Shown: in pieces, positions 53,701 to 62,999 of the stretch | Numbering within the stretch: the stretch's first letter is position 1 | How the letters are laid out: every line of letters begins with the position of its first letter | From: Mya arenaria | Taxonomy: Eukaryota; Mollusca; Bivalvia; Myida; Myidae | Length of the DNA stretch: 64,000 bases | Assembly (NCBI RefSeq): GCF_026914265.1 | Contig: NC_069123.1 | Coordinates: 51,468,949-51,532,948 of the forward strand | Direction of reading: 5' to 3' | The notes under the pieces: model-generated | What the model saw: the letters and a program-made list of their open reading frames with translations, nothing else | What the model was told of the DNA's origin: nothing | Database searches by the model: none | Program-made: the position numbers and the translations under genes

Positions 53701-53829
53701 CGAGTGAAAACGATATTTTCAACATTTAAAGCCGTCTATGAAAGAGAATCCACTGTCATACGTACCATATGCAAATATAAAAAAATGCACCAACAAAGAC
53801 ACCATAAGGCAACCACGTCCTAGACTCAT
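41774..53829 (-). CDS. Acidic type I membrane protein, gene 4 (5 exons, 426 aa)
   Basis: Minus-strand exons are 53829-53766, 44065-43121, 42795-42721, 42109-42018 and 41878-41774. All have GT-AG borders and matching phases (1,1,1,0). Exon 1 encodes a signal peptide (MSLGRGCLMVSLLVHFFIFA). Exon 2 is a 314-codon low-complexity ectodomain, Thr/Ser-rich at first and then dominated by Asp, Glu and Asn, with DDYDYDDD-type runs. It has a sequon at NVTS and another at NWTR. Exon 4 gives one TM helix (about 368-388) ending YWNWK. Exon 5 gives a cytoplasmic tail of about 38 residues with Ser-rich TPSSMSAGSSDRE and an LLANEYA end, where LL and Y could be sorting signals. I do not recognise the family. 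Acidic ectodomains of this type occur in matrix-, calcium- or mucin-associated and Golgi proteins. Intron 1 is 9.7 kb and full of transposons. Confidence 0.68.
42289..42600 (+). mobile_element. TTAA-flanked MITE family member, degenerate
   Basis: Starts ttaaagctgcactcttacat and follows the same body as the element at 46360 (acataagactgctgac, ttttatgcatttttcttaa, catcggtttaca-like region, ccaagacaaaaaataa). The right end is decayed. It lies in an intron of gene 4. Confidence 0.65.
44635..45687. mobile_element. Element with tatcccccgcc termini and six ~152-bp internal repeats
   Basis: The left end (tatcccccgcct, 44638) and right end (aggcgggggata, to 45684) are inverted copies. Inside, about six units of roughly 152 bp repeat the landmarks agggcaataactctttcaaa, gacaatatgcgctgcgtcac, tatatagtcatcaatctgtg and gtaagaggagttgcaaag. 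It lies in intron 1 of gene 4. No protein is encoded. It resembles non-autonomous repeats widespread in bivalves. Confidence 0.8.
46360..47499. mobile_element. TTAA-flanked MITE carrying a nested insertion
   Basis: The ends read TTAA|agctgcactctcacagattg (46360) and the reverse complement form caatctgttagagtgcagct|TTAA (to 47499). TTAA borders are typical of piggyBac-type target sites, though no transposase is present. A second element (46689-47454) sits inside it. The homologous element at 42289 lacks that insertion. Confidence 0.72.
46689..47454. mobile_element. Nested element with gctcacct termini and 145-bp tandem units
   Basis: It begins gctcacctcagtaaaac and ends with the small hairpin gctcaccatcagcctacggc taaggtgagc. 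The middle has four full and one partial unit of 145 bp, beginning gagtgttaacaaggtatttc at about 46785, 46930, 47075 and 47220, with a last one at 47365. It sits inside the TTAA element. Confidence 0.78.
47500..48190. repeat. About 140-bp degenerate tandem repeat with nuclear-receptor-like palindromes
   Basis: Four to five units share caatgcctgaacccatgg, cctgaccagtagatgacccc and ggtcattgggtcaaaggtca followed by aggtcacagtgacctt. The cores lie near 47578, 47757, 47902 and 48030. The unit at 47776-47790 has the perfect palindrome aggtcacagtgacct. It lies in intron 1 of gene 4. Confidence 0.8.
48195..50690. other. Intron 1 of gene 4, no further gene seen
   Basis: AT-rich intronic DNA. At 49998-50080 the phrase gccgagttgttacgattgta recurs twice in diverged form. 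No open frame has a recognisable domain. Confidence 0.45.
50700..53490 (-). mobile_element. Mutator-like (MULE) DNA transposon, 2791 bp, with 9-bp TSD
   Basis: Long inverted repeats of about 105 bp start with ggtccctagacttaccgaaa and contain several accgaaa-gacg motifs at roughly 22-bp steps. They end at 53490. The 9-bp sequence atgaatatc flanks it exactly on both sides (50691-50699 and 53491-53499), the usual Mutator target duplication. Additional single accgaaa-type motifs lie just inside both TIRs. The internal minus-strand coding remnant (51653-52393) has MULE-type features. The element sits in intron 1 of gene 4, in the same orientation as the gene. Confidence 0.85.
51653..52393 (-). pseudogene. 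MULE transposase remnant with PHD-like zinc finger, internally deleted
   Basis: Three consecutive frames on the minus strand carry it. The first (from 52393) has a C-x2-C, C-x2-C, H-x2-C zinc-finger start (CAICVVDC ... CIHCSICRNWVHAKC). The finger's last C-x2-C pair lies in the next frame (from 52298), so a frameshift splits it. The frame from 52080 has GDPPIFLGPMFIHDHSDF and, further on, an ETDDEKAL segment, typical of the MULE DDE core. It stops at 51841. Coding resumes in another frame to 51653 with NNNCESINHVLKQ, which fits the catalytic-Glu region. Sequence expected between these last two blocks is missing. It cannot make a working transposase. Confidence 0.75.
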
Positions 53830-54720
53830 TTTCGTGGAAACTATATATGAAAATTCGACGAAAATTCGACGAAAATACTGAATACTTTCTCTTCTAATGT
53901 TTTTCCCCGTTATGAACTTTGCAAACTGGCTAATTTAAACCATTTTTTTTTTACGAATTTTCTTATAAATAAAACAACTATGAAATCTGCATAATTGGTT
54001 AAATAACACCATTACTTAAACTCTACCGCTAGTATCTTTTATTCGAGTTCATAAAGATAAGATTCATCTGAAATCAGATATTATTTATCTAAAATAAGAT
54101 AAGATTTATTTTGAGTCGGCAAGATAGTAACAAATATGTCATATAAGCTCGTGTGAGCATTTAAACCGACTATGTTTTAAGATACTGTTTATAGTTTAAC
54201 AATTGTATAAGAGCTATAATAGCAAAATTAGTGATGATTACACTAGTATTAACATTTTACAATAAAAATATACATTCAATTCATAAAATGGATTGATGAC
54301 AATACGAACAGTTTTAAAGAAAACAACAGGGTTCGTAGTAGCATAGCCATGTGACATCGTTCTTTAATAAGATATTACTAAGAGAGGCATGAATGGTAGG
54401 TGCCAATAAAGCGTCAGTTGTCAGTTTTTAAAAACAAATTGTAAACAGTGTAATGACAATTATTACAAAAATGGTTCGGAATAAAAAAGCCAAGTTCCCA
54501 CTAGGTATAATGATCGATATTTCATTATGTTGTATTGCACTAGCTAGGTTGGCCGGCAGCTTCCACATAAATTTAATGAGCATTTCACATATCATGATGT
54601 AAATGACATAGCTCAAATTCATAGCTATGCATGTACGTGCAACCTTTTTAGAGTTCTACCAATGACACAAAATACACAAATAATATATACGTAAACCGGG
54701 ATTTGCTTCAAATTTCAGCT
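53830..54720. other. Upstream of gene 4, no gene seen
   Basis: AT-rich sequence upstream of the gene 4 start codon; its promoter should lie in the first few hundred bases, but no core element can be named. No coding feature. Confidence 0.4.
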
Positions 54721-54723
54721 AAA

Positions 54724-54771
54724 CAACAACAACAACAGCAGCAGCAGCAGCAACAACAACAACAAAAATGA
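54724..54771. repeat. CAA/CAG microsatellite
   Basis: (aac)n passes into (agc)n and back to (aac)n: aacaacaacaacaacagcag then cagcagcagcaacaacaac. Confidence 0.95.
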
Positions 54772-54946
54772 AAGGCATAGAGCAAAATCATCTAAATAGT
54801 GCAATAATAAGCAACTAGCTACAAGCAATTAATCACAAGAGGATATGCAATGATACACACATGCTCACTATATAAGGGCAACTTGGCAAAATGACACACA
54901 GCCTTATAAAAACACACAGAGCAAGCATGAGCATGCATGTATACTC

Positions 54947-55079
54947 CACCGGTGTTGTGTGGGCTTACAAGCAATGCACTTGCAGTCTCAGCCACTTCAG
55001 TTTGAGATCAGGCTTCTCAATTGGTTGAGTCTAAAGCTGGTCCTGAAGTGGTCTAGCAGTTAGTTTCACAACACCGGTG
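54947..55079. other. 133-bp hairpin with 13-bp perfect outer stem
   Basis: Outer arms caccggtgttgtg (54947-54959) and cacaacaccggtg (55067-55079) are exact complements. Inside, a second stem pairs ccacttcag with ctgaagtgg, then gatcag with ctggtc, and the tip is ctcaattggttgag. It could be a very small palindromic transposon or a structured RNA. No coding sequence. Confidence 0.6.
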
Positions 55080-55084
55080 CAGCA

Positions 55085-58000
55085 TACTTGATTTTCTTTT
55101 ACTGCAAGCAGTTATTCTTACTCTGAAATATGTAATATATTGGAATTTCAGAAGTTTATATGTATTACTTTTTTGACAACAAGGTAAGATAAAACAAATT
55201 GAGCATTATTGTTTAAAATTTTGAACGCTTTTAGAGCCAGAGTTCGCATTCTTAGAACATGCAACGTACGCATAGTTCAAGTATACCAAGTATTTCAGTG
55301 GAATCGATGAATAATCATCGTATACAAATCTAAATAGCTATTTCCCGAATCTTCTCTATTTTTTGTGTTTTTCTCAATACATTAGTGCCTAGCTAGTGAA
55401 AAGTATTTAATATCTGACAGTACAAATGCATAAAATATAGTAAGTCTATTTAGGTTGTGACCTACTCTTTTAAGAATGTTGACTTGCGGTGCAGCCTTCT
55501 TCAAACATGATTATTTTTTAAATGATATTACCATCTGTTGGTCTAAAGCCATATCGTGATGTTTGAACTCAAACTGACCCGTAATTAAATCATCCATTCT
55601 GACTACATTTAACTAAATGTTTGGAATACACAGGTATCGACACCTTTTGGCTTATGTTAGTCTGAAGACGAAGTTTAAGCGAAGATTGACCAATGTTTTA
55701 AAGGTTTTACACCATCATAGTAGTTGTTGGTGTACGTACAAACATATGGAGCAAACCACAAACGCACCACAAATAAGTTTAACCAACATAAGCTTTATTA
55801 GTTGTAAATTGACTTTTATATTCAGGTAATGTTTTAGCATATAATGGTCTGAAGGCAGACAGACAAATCAAAGATATTTGCCATAGTGAAAATTATAATA
55901 TTGTTTTCCTATAACATAAACTATGGTAAGCAAAACCTTATTTTTTCTTGCCATTTGCTTTTTTATGGTCAACAACAGTTGATTACCTTGGATGTTCCGA
56001 GAGCCGTAACAAACGTGATAAGTGCATTGAATATGCATGGGAAATATTGCACAATCTACAAGTTTAGCTCGTTTTCGTTTTAGGAAAATTTACTAACTAA
56101 AATATCAAGTACAGCAGTCAAAAATCGTTTTTCAACATACCTCCCCAAATACCATCCTTTGTGTCTATATAATTATACATTAGTATTGTTGCATTTGGGA
56201 CCAACTTTTGGCCATCCGCTATTTATGTCACATTTTCTTGTTCCACTTTACAGTATAATACATGCTTTTAAATAAATCGTCTGGAATTAAATATAAATGC
56301 CAGATCTTTTTAATCCAACCTGTCTTACGGCTTTCCTGGGACATAAATCAAACTTCAGAGGAGAAGATGATCAAATAGAAGAATTAATATAGTTTAACAA
56401 TGTAAATACATTTTTGGGGTATAGAGCGATAGTTATGCTTTTTAATATGTGCACAGTTTCGTTTTACCCTATACAAAATTTTATTCGTTTCTTTATTAAA
56501 CTTATTGGTACAATAAAGTTAAAAAGGTTGTTGTTTTTTTTTGTACGATAATGATACAGTGGAATACACATTCAAGCAGAAGACAAGCTGATTGTACGTG
56601 TACAGTGCACACTATCACATTAATATACACTTTCAAATCAAAGGAGGCAAGTCGGTTTCAATGAACTCATGGTTCACACTTCTACAATTAGGTGGATGCT
56701 TCAGTTTCACTCAACTCCTTAATTTTTTCAAGTTTTGTTTATTTATAAATTTGCCTTTGTTTACAAAGGGAGGTGTACTGAAAATTGACGCTGGAGTAAC
56801 ATTGCTTATGGCAGAAAAGGGCGTACTGGGACATATTTTTAAAGTTGAAGGCAACTATCTTCAATGGCTTCAAAGCCATTACAAAAACATTAAACTATGT
56901 GAACGAACGTCAAAAAGACAGAGGGACGGACGGACAGACATTGTGATTTCTAATAACCTTCTTCATGCACAACATGATTAACACACACTAGCGAATGTAT
57001 TCAGCTTATTACACATGGAATGCGACCGTTCTTGGGTGTGGTCAAGTTCATGTAAGAATGTTCATCACAGTTACATGCTTTGTGCAAAATAAAGTTAATT
57101 CCGTTTGGGAACAAAACAAAGAAAAGGTTTTCAAAAGGTCAATGATATCATTTTAAGTGCCCCTTTACTTGGATATTGTGATCCAAACAAGCCTTTCATT
57201 TTGAAATGTGACAACAGCGTATCACCTTAGTCCGTAGACAAAATATCCGTATGCAAAGGAACGTTTTACTGAGATCTATGGAAAATTGGTGTTCTTTTTC
57301 TTCCCGATTTGGTAGCAAATTGACAAATGATCGGGCAACAACGAAGGGGAATGGCTTGTTTCCCGATCGGGCGATTTCCTTAAATGTCAGAGAGTACGGG
57401 AACATCACGCGAAATGACAGTTATTGATGATCTTACAGGCAGAAAGATTGGTGATTCAGTCAGAAACGGTGAAAAAGGAAAGTATTATTGCCAAACACAG
57501 TGATTATTTTGTTCAAACTCTGGATGATGTTGAATGTAGGATAAATAGAGTCCAATTAATGAAAAAGAATGAAATACCACAGATTTGCATGATTTAGAAA
57601 ATCTGCAAGATTGGCATTAGCAATGCAAATATCCCGGAAACTGTCTGAATCAGGCTTCAAAATTTCTCATCAAAACTGATAAGCTGTAGCAAATCCCTTT
57701 AACCATATAGTATACAGTCTGGTCAACAGTTATTGTTTCAGTGCATTTCTTATGCCAAACTAGTATTTTCCCGCAATGAACCGATAAGTTTGCAGCTATT
57801 GGTCCAATCAACTGTATATATATTTAAACGTGTTTATGTGACGACTGTGTACTGTCTACCTAATTTCGACTTTTCTCGAGGAAATGGTTTCAATGGGATC
57901 CATGTTACCTTTAGGGCAATTTTTATGAACTTTTAAACGATTTCCAAGCCATATAGGTCCAGCTACTACACTACTATCAAATGTGTATGTTATACAAGTG

Positions 58001-58390
58001 GAATTTAATAAACTTAATTTATTCTGAACGGTACTTCCATTTCAATTTATTTGAATGAAATCAAATACATGTGGTACGGTTCAGTGTAAATCAGTGCTGT
58101 GTTATCTGGCATCGACCTGTTATTATCGAAAACGAAACTTGAGTTCTGAAAATGATTATCTTAAGCATATGATTCATACGTTATGTCAGTACTGTTTGTG
58201 TATGGCTATCTTCATTACTTAGTAGTATACTGCGCGTTTTCCAAAAGTGATAGCATTTTGCTTCAATATAATCGTTCATAAGGGAGTTCCATTTACACAT
58301 TGTGTGGTACGTTCTGAACTTGAACACATTAGGATATTATAGGGTGTATTGATATAGTTTTTTTTTCATTAAGTACACGCAGCTGAACCA
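55085..58390. other. No recognisable gene
   Basis: AT-rich. A 129-codon frame at 56592-56981 ends in a gacagagggacggacggaca repeat tail and has no domain, so it is not called. From about 57985 the sequence belongs to the duplicated block that also includes the tail-anchored-protein gene. Confidence 0.45.
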
Positions 58391-58393
58391 AGC

Positions 58394-58777
58394 ATGGCTA
58401 AGAAACGACAAAACAAAAGTAAAAAGAAAACAAGAAAATCGGGAAACACTGACTGCTCTCAACTTGTTCTGAACGAAAATGCTGCGCAGCTAGGGAATAA
58501 CTCAAGCGAGCTTGTTCCATGGTCCCCGGCTTCAAGAGCGAGTCTGCGACTGTACAGGCTTGTGTGCTTCCACCGCATTCGCTCTGACGGAAGTGTTGAC
58601 TGCTCGCCGGACTTCTGTCTGCTTGTGCCGCCAACGAGAACCATACCTGAGCGCTCCCACCAACTGGTATCTCCAGAATATCCGAATGCTAGTCGCAATA
58701 ATAACAACAACGCTGTTCTAATTGTTGTTGTTTTGCTTCTCGCTTTTATGGTAGTTCTTGGATTAAATTGGTGGTGA
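58394..58777 (+). CDS. Small tail-anchored membrane protein (127 aa)
   Basis: A single uninterrupted frame. The N-terminus is strongly basic (MAKKRQNKSKKKTRKS). The middle (about 20-95) is polar, with an RIRSDGSVDCSPDF segment. An Asn run precedes one hydrophobic helix (about 105-124, AVLIVVVLLLAFMVVLGL) that ends two to three residues from the C-terminus. That topology is typical of tail-anchored proteins. The ATG has A at -3 and G at +4 (gcatggct), a favourable context. A poly(A) signal lies 280 bases downstream. I do not recognise the family. The alternative frame 58512-58721 is also open and is the one more alike in the second copy's middle part, so the true frame deserves a check. Confidence 0.5.
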   Translation: MAKKRQNKSKKKTRKSGNTDCSQLVLNENAAQLGNNSSELVPWSPASRASLRLYRLVCFHRIRSDGSVDCSPDFCLLVPPTRTIPERSHQLVSPEYPNASRNNNNNAVLIVVVLLLAFMVVLGLNWW

Positions 58778-59056
58778 TTCTGAAACCTTCCAAACGGAAT
58801 AATGAACACGTACAATGCATCCTGTGTCCCTGTGCTCTCTTACAAATTAACCATAAAACGGAGATGCAATTAGTTACTGAGGATTCTGTGTGCCTTTTAC
58901 ATAGGAAATCGTGCAGTGAGCTGACCCTTTTTTACATTTAATGCATTCCTTTCATTGTTGAAACTATGATGATTACCCCTAAAACATCTTATTGTATTTC
59001 AACCTTTTCAAAAAACACGTCTAATTTGTTTAAATTTATACTTGGACATGTTTTGA

Positions 59057-59062
59057 AATAAA
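59057..59062 (+). terminator. Poly(A) signal of the tail-anchored-protein gene
   Basis: AATAAA within gaaataaactgttg, about 280 bases after the stop. The second copy of the block reads aattaaactgttg here and has lost the signal. Confidence 0.5.
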
Positions 59063-60121
59063 CTGTTGTAAAACTATGCGTGATTGTTTTGTTAACTTTT
59101 ATGGCTAATAGTGTATTTCATTATTCATCAGTTTAATAATATTATAGTCTTTGATGCCGGAAATCGGCTTACTAATTTCACTCCCTTGCTTTTTTATTCC
59201 CTGTACACAGCGATGCATATATTTTGTCATAATAGTCCTCGGAACTCGTGATTTGTATCTAGAAAAAAACTGCTTGTAGGTAGCATGCTAACAAAGTGGT
59301 GCTACAATGATGAAAACTCCGTCATTTACCATTGATTTTTTGTTTCCAATAACCAACTTTCGTTAATCCTTGAGCAGTAAACTTATTATCCAAAACGTTT
59401 TTGGATAAAATTGGAACGGTGCTGCAGTTTGTGCACCCAAATGCTGTTGGTGTGAGCCAGGCACAGGATGTGCGCAACTTTAAGTATCACTGGCTCTGAC
59501 TAATGTTTCCAAACTTGGCTATTGACCAGTTTGCAAATTTCTGAAAAAAAAATGTGCAAGGCAATCAGGTAAACATCACTCTTCGTACGTTATGTCATTA
59601 AAATCCACCGAAGGAACAGCCGTTAACTACCCTCCTCTTCATAACTTAGTCTCAAGAATACGCCAAAATAGACGGTGATTTCTTCGATGAGTTGAGTCGG
59701 GATGTTGCACTTGATTCACAATTCACTCGTCGGATTAATGCGCAAAGCAACGACCAATTAAAGAATGCTTCAAAACCTTTAGCTTTAGGATTAGGTCATT
59801 TAACTAGTTTTCAGTGGTACTTGTTCCAACAAAAAATGATTCTCCGTCCCTCCCAGTCTGGCACGACATTGGTGTTTTCACCGATCGACACACTTTTACA
59901 TGTTATCGTTAAAGGTTTCGGCTACATTATAAGTCTTACGGGTCATAGTTAGATAATAAGATTTTCTTTATTTCGACAATTTCAATAACATTTTTTAGGT
60001 TTCTATTTGATATCTTAGTGTATACTTTTCTCATAGAGGTACTTACACTTCAATTGTATCTGGAAGTTGTTTCTAGCTTGTTCGTAAACTAAAAACGATG
60101 ATAATGTTTTGCATACTTTGT

Positions 60122-60852
60122 GTTCACTCATTTTTCTATTCCCTCCTTTATTATTTCGACGGGATGAAATCAACATGTGGGTTCAGACGTACTGGGCTAC
60201 TTTTTCTGTTTGGAGAGTTTTCTTCACAAATTGGAATGGTAAACTCTGTAAAATTATCCGTGACAGTTTTTTCGTCTGAGCCGTCTAGTGATAGGATGTC
60301 CTCAAAGTCTGTTTCACTTAACTTTTAACTTTTTAACTATCTGTCTATAGTAACCTTTACTGTTCAATAATCTCGGAATGATATTGTCATGAATTTCTTT
60401 ACAAACGTGCTATTTGAAACATTGGATTCTATTTCAATTCATTTATTGGTAAACATGCACTTAATGAAAGTGGTCATGATTTGTTCCTTGACTTGTAGCA
60501 CGACGTTTTCTATTCTATCGTCTTGTTTCACATGTCGATTTTCTATCACAAGCCCCCCCCCCCCCCCCCCCCGCCCCCATACACACGAACACCATTTGGC
60601 ATGTCGTTTATATCTTGGAGCGGATTCCGTAATACCGCTTAACTTAGAACTTGAATCCGGCTCACCATTTAGTGTTAATATTGAATAAAACTTCTCAATC
60701 CTGCATGGTTTTCGTATGCTTTGTTTCAATATCGGCTTCTCCTGTAAATGCATACACAATTTAGTTATAACACGCGCATAGCAAGGCGATAATAGATGAA
60801 TAGGCCAGGCGTCCTGGAAAACTTTTAGTGTTTTTTTCACGCACGCACCCAT
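60122..60852 (-). pseudogene. Decayed coding sequence of unknown family
   Basis: On the minus strand a 137-codon frame (60852-60439) is followed by stop-interrupted but coding-like sequence. That sequence ends in an open segment with TDFEDILSLDGSDEK and a NPHVDFIPSK end. The composition of that last part is protein-like rather than random AT translation. The poly(C) run at 60553-60578 lies inside it as a Gly run. No family recognised; it may be an old transposon or a dead gene. Confidence 0.28.
60553..60578. repeat. Poly(C) run
   Basis: Twenty Cs, one G and five Cs. Such runs are prone to sequencing error and to polymerase slippage. Confidence 0.95.
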
Positions 60853-61189
60853 GCTACTTTCAAAGCAACTTTAACCTTACTGCAACGCTGCCATAATTGA
60901 GTGTATAAATGTTACACAAGTGAATTTATTACTCGCTAAACTTTATTCTAAACGGTACTTCCACTTAAATGTCTCTGAATGATATCCAACACGTGTGGTA
61001 CGATTCGGTGTAATTTTGTTCATGGACCTTAATGGTATGTGACATAATGCACCTAACTATAACATTGAATGTTCGTACGAGTGTGCCTGTGCTAGTCAAA
61101 TGTACCGATATGCCACTTGACTTATGACCGTCTTTTATGTAATTGTCCAAGGTCCAAGTTATGTTATGCACAGGGGAGTCGAACTAGTA

Positions 61190-61290
61190 TGGATTGAAGG
61201 AAAACAAACACCGTTTGAATGAAAAACGGGCATTTATTAAAATGCCATAAATATTGCTGAGTTATTCAAAAGGTAATTTAGAAAGTTGTC
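61190..61290 (-). mobile_element. Retroelement B-repeat fragment
   Basis: Reverse-complement match to the B repeats at 7.8 and 8.45 kb, including caccgtttgaatgaaaaacg, ggcatttattaaaatgccat and ttcggacaac-type ends. It lies in the 0.6-kb insertion that splits the duplicated block. Confidence 0.65.
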
Positions 61291-61922
61291 CGAAAACCAT
61301 ATCTTGGTGCACCGTCTTATATCATTGGATTGGTATGCTGATAAGCCCCGCTTTAGCTATATATGTATCGGTTCAAACCGCCTGGTAAGAACACAACAGA
61401 ACATTTCTGTTCCATATAAGCTTGGGATAATTCAGTTAGTCGATAAAAACGTTTATAATGGAATAAACTTAATTCAACAATGATTCTCAATGCGAAACAG
61501 TGGGCCGACACAGACATTTCTATATTTTGTAACCCAACAATTTTAAATTATGTGTTTTTATGGGTATGTATAATTTGTATGTCTTGATGTGTTTCAAAAG
61601 ATAAAACCAAATCGAACTAGTGTTGTGTTATCTGACATCGACCTGTTTATATCGAAAATGAAACTTTAGTTTAAAAGATGATTATCTTTTAATAGCATAT
61701 GTTTCAAAAGTTACAGTAAGCTTGTGTGAGGCTATATCTTCTTTGCTGAGTAGTATATACTGTGCGTTTTCTAAAAATGATAACATGCTTCAATATAATC
61801 ATTAACAAAGGAGTCACATTTACACACTGTTGTCTACGTTCTGGACTTAAACACATTATGATATTTTAGTGTTGTTTTTTTGATATACTTGATTTAATTA
61901 AGTGCAAGTAGCTGAGCCAAGC

Positions 61923-62314
61923 ATGACTAAGAAAAGACATAACAAAAGTAATAAAGAAAACAAGAAAATCGGGAAACACTGACTGCTCTATCTTGTGGAC
62001 AGATTCACTTGTTCCAAACGAAAATGCTGATCAGCTAGGGAGTAACACAAGAGAGCTTGGTCCATGGTCCCCGTCTGCAAGAGCGAGCCTGAGGCTGTGC
62101 AAGCATGTGTGCTTCCACCGCATTCGCTCTGACGGAAGTGTTGACTGCTCCCAGAATTTTGTCTATTGGTGCCGACCACGAGAACCAGACCCGAGAGTCC
62201 CCGCCAACTGGAATATCCGAATGCTAGTCGCAAAATATCAACGCTGTTCTAATTGTTGTGGCTGTGCTTTTCGCTTTTATAGCAGCTCTTGGATTAAATT
62301 ATCGTGGATTCTGA
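61923..62314 (+). pseudogene. Frameshifted copy of the tail-anchored-protein gene
   Basis: Starts atgactaagaaaagacataa as in the intact copy. One extra base in the basic N-terminal region (agtaataaagaaaac against agtaaaaagaaaac) puts it out of frame, and it stops after about 18 codons. The middle is again open in a frame with RIRSDGSVDC, but the hydrophobic tail is out of frame and its stop codon is shifted. The poly(A) signal of copy 1 is not conserved. It is probably a pseudogene, unless the middle frame is used. Confidence 0.68.
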
Positions 62315-62999
62315 AACCTTCCAAACGGAGTATTAAACAAGTACAGTGCACCCTGTGCCCATGTGCTCACAAATTAACCATACGAAGAACGTGCAATTAG
62401 TTTATTAGAAGATTTTGTGTACCGTGTAAGAATATTGTTGCTTTTTTACATTTTATGCACTCCTTTCTTTCATTGTAGAAACTTAGATGGTTACTACTTT
62501 AAGATCTTGTTCATGCGTGTCAATCTTTTTCAAGAAACATGTCTTATATTTAAACTTATACTTGTGCATAATTTTAATTAAACTGTTGTTAAACAATGAC
62601 TGATTGTTTTATTAATTTTCACGGTTGATATTGTATTCCATAATTCCTCAATTTTAGATAGTCTTTGATGCTGGAATCGGTTTACCGATTTCGATTTCGT
62701 GCTTTTTACCTATACACAGCGAAGAATAAAGTTTAAATTATTTTGTCATGATAGTCCTTCCTCGGAAGTAACGATTTGTATCAAGAAAAAATGCCTGCAG
62801 GTAGTTTGCTGACAAGTGGTGCTACAATGATGAAAACTCCGTCGTTTAGCATTGATTTTTGTTTCCATTGAACAACTTTCGTTAATCCTTGAGAACTTAT
62901 TATCCAAAACGTTTTCGGATTAAATGGAACGGTGCTGCAGGTGTGCACGCAAATGATGTTGGTGTAAGCCAGGCACAGGCTGTGCGCACCTCTTAAGTA

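Larger units (their letters stand above)
57985..59490 (+). repeat. Segmental duplication, copy 1
   Basis: Matches 60905-63000 in the same orientation, with landmarks acggtacttcca, tgttatctggcatcgacctg, cgggaaacactgactgctct, caccgcattcgctctgacgg and gtgagccaggcacagg. Divergence is moderate and indels are common. Copy 1 carries the intact gene. Confidence 0.85.

Noticed and set aside
56592-56981. 129-codon plus-strand frame
   Set aside because: No domain; it ends in a gacggacggacag repeat tail, and there is no splice or promoter support.
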